Shown piece by piece: positions 11,514 to 12,720 of a stretch of 12,720 nucleotides of DNA. The notes below the pieces were generated by a model. That model searched no databases, had not been told where the DNA came from, and was given only the letters and a program-made list of their open reading frames with translations. This DNA is from an uncultured Actinomycetes bacterium (GTDB taxonomy: Bacteria > Actinomycetota > Acidimicrobiia > Acidimicrobiales > RAAP-2), in assembly GCA_903830745.1 (NCBI GenBank), contig CAIKVF010000137.1, positions 1 through 12,720 of the forward strand. The letters are read 5' to 3'. The stretch's first letter is position 1; each line of letters starts with the position of its first letter. The position numbers and the translations under genes are program-made.

Positions 11514-12720
11514 ATGAGTAATCGCCTTTCACTTCGCGGATTTCTGGCGCTCAGCACCCTTCGCACGGTTAACTCACTTTCTAGGGCAACCGGACGGGGC
11601 TCTGGGACTGTTGCTGGCGGGCGAGCTGGACTCGCGATCTACCCGAAGCTTCTAAATGATTTGAGCAAGAACCGACAGATCATTCTTGTAAGTGGGACAA
11701 ACGGCAAAACCACCACAACAGCTCTCTGCGTGGCTGGATGGGGGGACAAAGTCTGTTCAAACGCAACCGGTGCCAACATGCCAGCAGGTCACGTCGCTGC
11801 GCTCAGCGGATCTAGTTCACCTCATGTTGTATTAGAAACTGATGAAGCATGGCTCCCTGTTGTTCTTGAGGCAACGAATCCACGTGTTGTTGTTTTGTTA
11901 AACCTTTCAAGAGATCAACTCGACCGCGCTACAGAAGTTCGCTCAATCGCTGAACGATGGCGCAGTGCACTCTCTAAAACAGCACATGACCTTGTGGTTG
12001 TTGCGAATGCAAATGATCCTCTTGTTGTCTACGCAAGTGAGTCAGCTAAAAACATCCGCTGGTGTGACATTGAAACGCCATGGACATCTGACGCAGTCTC
12101 ATGTCCAAAATGCACACAGTCAATAGTTAGAACATCAGATTCTTGGTCTTGTGTGTGTGGATTTACTAAACCAGGTTGTGTTGCAAGCGTTAGTGGCAAC
12201 GAAGTTCGCATTGGTGACGAAACAGTGCAGACCTCTCTCAGCATTCCGGGTCAGTTCAATGTTGGTAATGCCGCAATGGCGGCTACGGCGCTTGACGTGT
12301 TGAACATTGGTCCCTCAAAGTCACTTACGAGTATGAAGTCGGTCACTGGAATAGCCGGAAGATTTACGGTGCGCACATGGCAGGGAAGAAAAATTCACAT
12401 GCTGCTCGCAAAAAACCCAGCAGGATTTGATGCGCTTCTTGAATCACTCAGCCCAGGAACTGATGACGTCTGGATTGCCATCAATGCTCGCATTGCAGAT
12501 GGGAAAGATCCTTCGTGGCTCTACGACGTTTCATTTGAGCAACTGCAAGGCCGAAAAGTTTGGTGTCTAGGAGAACGCAGACTCGATCTTGCGACACGAC
12601 TTGATTATGCGAATGTCACGTACGAGGTTGTAAATGACTTGAACTCGCTTCCAAAGACATCAGACACGACTGAACTTCTTGCGAACTACACAGCCTTTAG
12701 TGACTGGATGCAGAGGACAA
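11514..12720 (+). CDS. murT: Lipid II isoglutaminyl synthase subunit MurT; 3' end outside window
   Basis: 402 codons are visible and the frame is still open at the window edge; the family is usually a little over 400 residues, so it should end soon after. With the amidotransferase GatD, MurT amidates the D-Glu of lipid II stem peptides to D-iGln. N-terminal TGRGSGTVAGGRAGLAIYPKLL is the MurT signature. The Mur-ligase P-loop is SGTNGKTTTT, and ETDEAW and LLNLSRDQLDR follow. A four-Cys zinc ribbon (CPKC...CVCG) is inserted in the middle domain, as in characterised MurT. SIPGQFNVGNAAMAATAL lines the ATP site. The C-terminal DUF1727 region is present (NPAGFDALLES, INARIADGKDPSWLYDV), with NYTAF near the visible end. 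gatD is expected immediately downstream. ATG 11514 follows a possible -10 by 7 nt. Confidence 0.95.
   Translation, partial: MSNRLSLRGFLALSTLRTVNSLSRATGRGSGTVAGGRAGLAIYPKLLNDLSKNRQIILVSGTNGKTTTTALCVAGWGDKVCSNATGANMPAGHVAALSGSSSPHVVLETDEAWLPVVLEATNPRVVVLLNLSRDQLDRATEVRSIAERWRSALSKTAHDLVVVANANDPLVVYASESAKNIRWCDIETPWTSDAVSCPKCTQSIVRTSDSWSCVCGFTKPGCVASVSGNEVRIGDETVQTSLSIPGQFNVGNAAMAATALDVLNIGPSKSLTSMKSVTGIAGRFTVRTWQGRKIHMLLAKNPAGFDALLESLSPGTDDVWIAINARIADGKDPSWLYDVSFEQLQGRKVWCLGERRLDLATRLDYANVTYEVVNDLNSLPKTSDTTELLANYTAFSDWMQRT

Overview
The window looks like a compact, mid-GC (mid-40s to 50 % by eye) actinobacterial chromosome segment. I infer a streamlined planktonic lineage, possibly Acidimicrobiia. 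The pointers are a Thr-rich linker in a secreted L,D-transpeptidase of the actinobacterial 'SLGC' type, a protein of the mycothiol-dependent nitroreductase (Rv2466c) family, MurT, an apparent 6C small RNA, and many start codons lying 6 nt after a TANNNT -10 box (leaderless mRNAs). The class-level assignment is inference. No mobile element, CRISPR array, rRNA or sign of recent transfer was seen.

Layout. 1-422 (+) is the 3' end of dinB (DNA polymerase IV), overlapping tail to tail with a secreted L,D-transpeptidase (406-1632, -). Then come tRNA-Cys(GCA), a DnaQ-like exonuclease (+), tRNA-Val(GAC) and a 46-residue membrane protein that starts 3 nt after the tRNA. Next are trpE (-) and trpG (+), the two anthranilate synthase subunits, transcribed divergently from a 43-bp gap. 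A peptidase E-like S51 hydrolase (-) follows, then an acyl-CoA dehydrogenase (+). 11329 down to 7050 (-) is a tight five-gene run: LysR regulator, DNA-3-methyladenine glycosylase, M20 dipeptidase, DsbA-fold thiol protein and dienelactone hydrolase. 11330-11513 holds the lysR promoter with an overlapping LysR-type box and a small RNA with two C6-loop hairpins (6C RNA) ending in a strong intrinsic terminator. murT (+) starts at 11514 and runs off the window.

Functional links. LDT cross-linking and MurT-dependent lipid II amidation both act on peptidoglycan. TrpE and TrpG form one enzyme. The LysR run mixes base-excision repair, peptide turnover and thiol or hydrolase chemistry, so its common purpose is not obvious. 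Most convergent gene pairs overlap or abut, with no room for a terminator between them. The only clear intrinsic terminator belongs to the small RNA.
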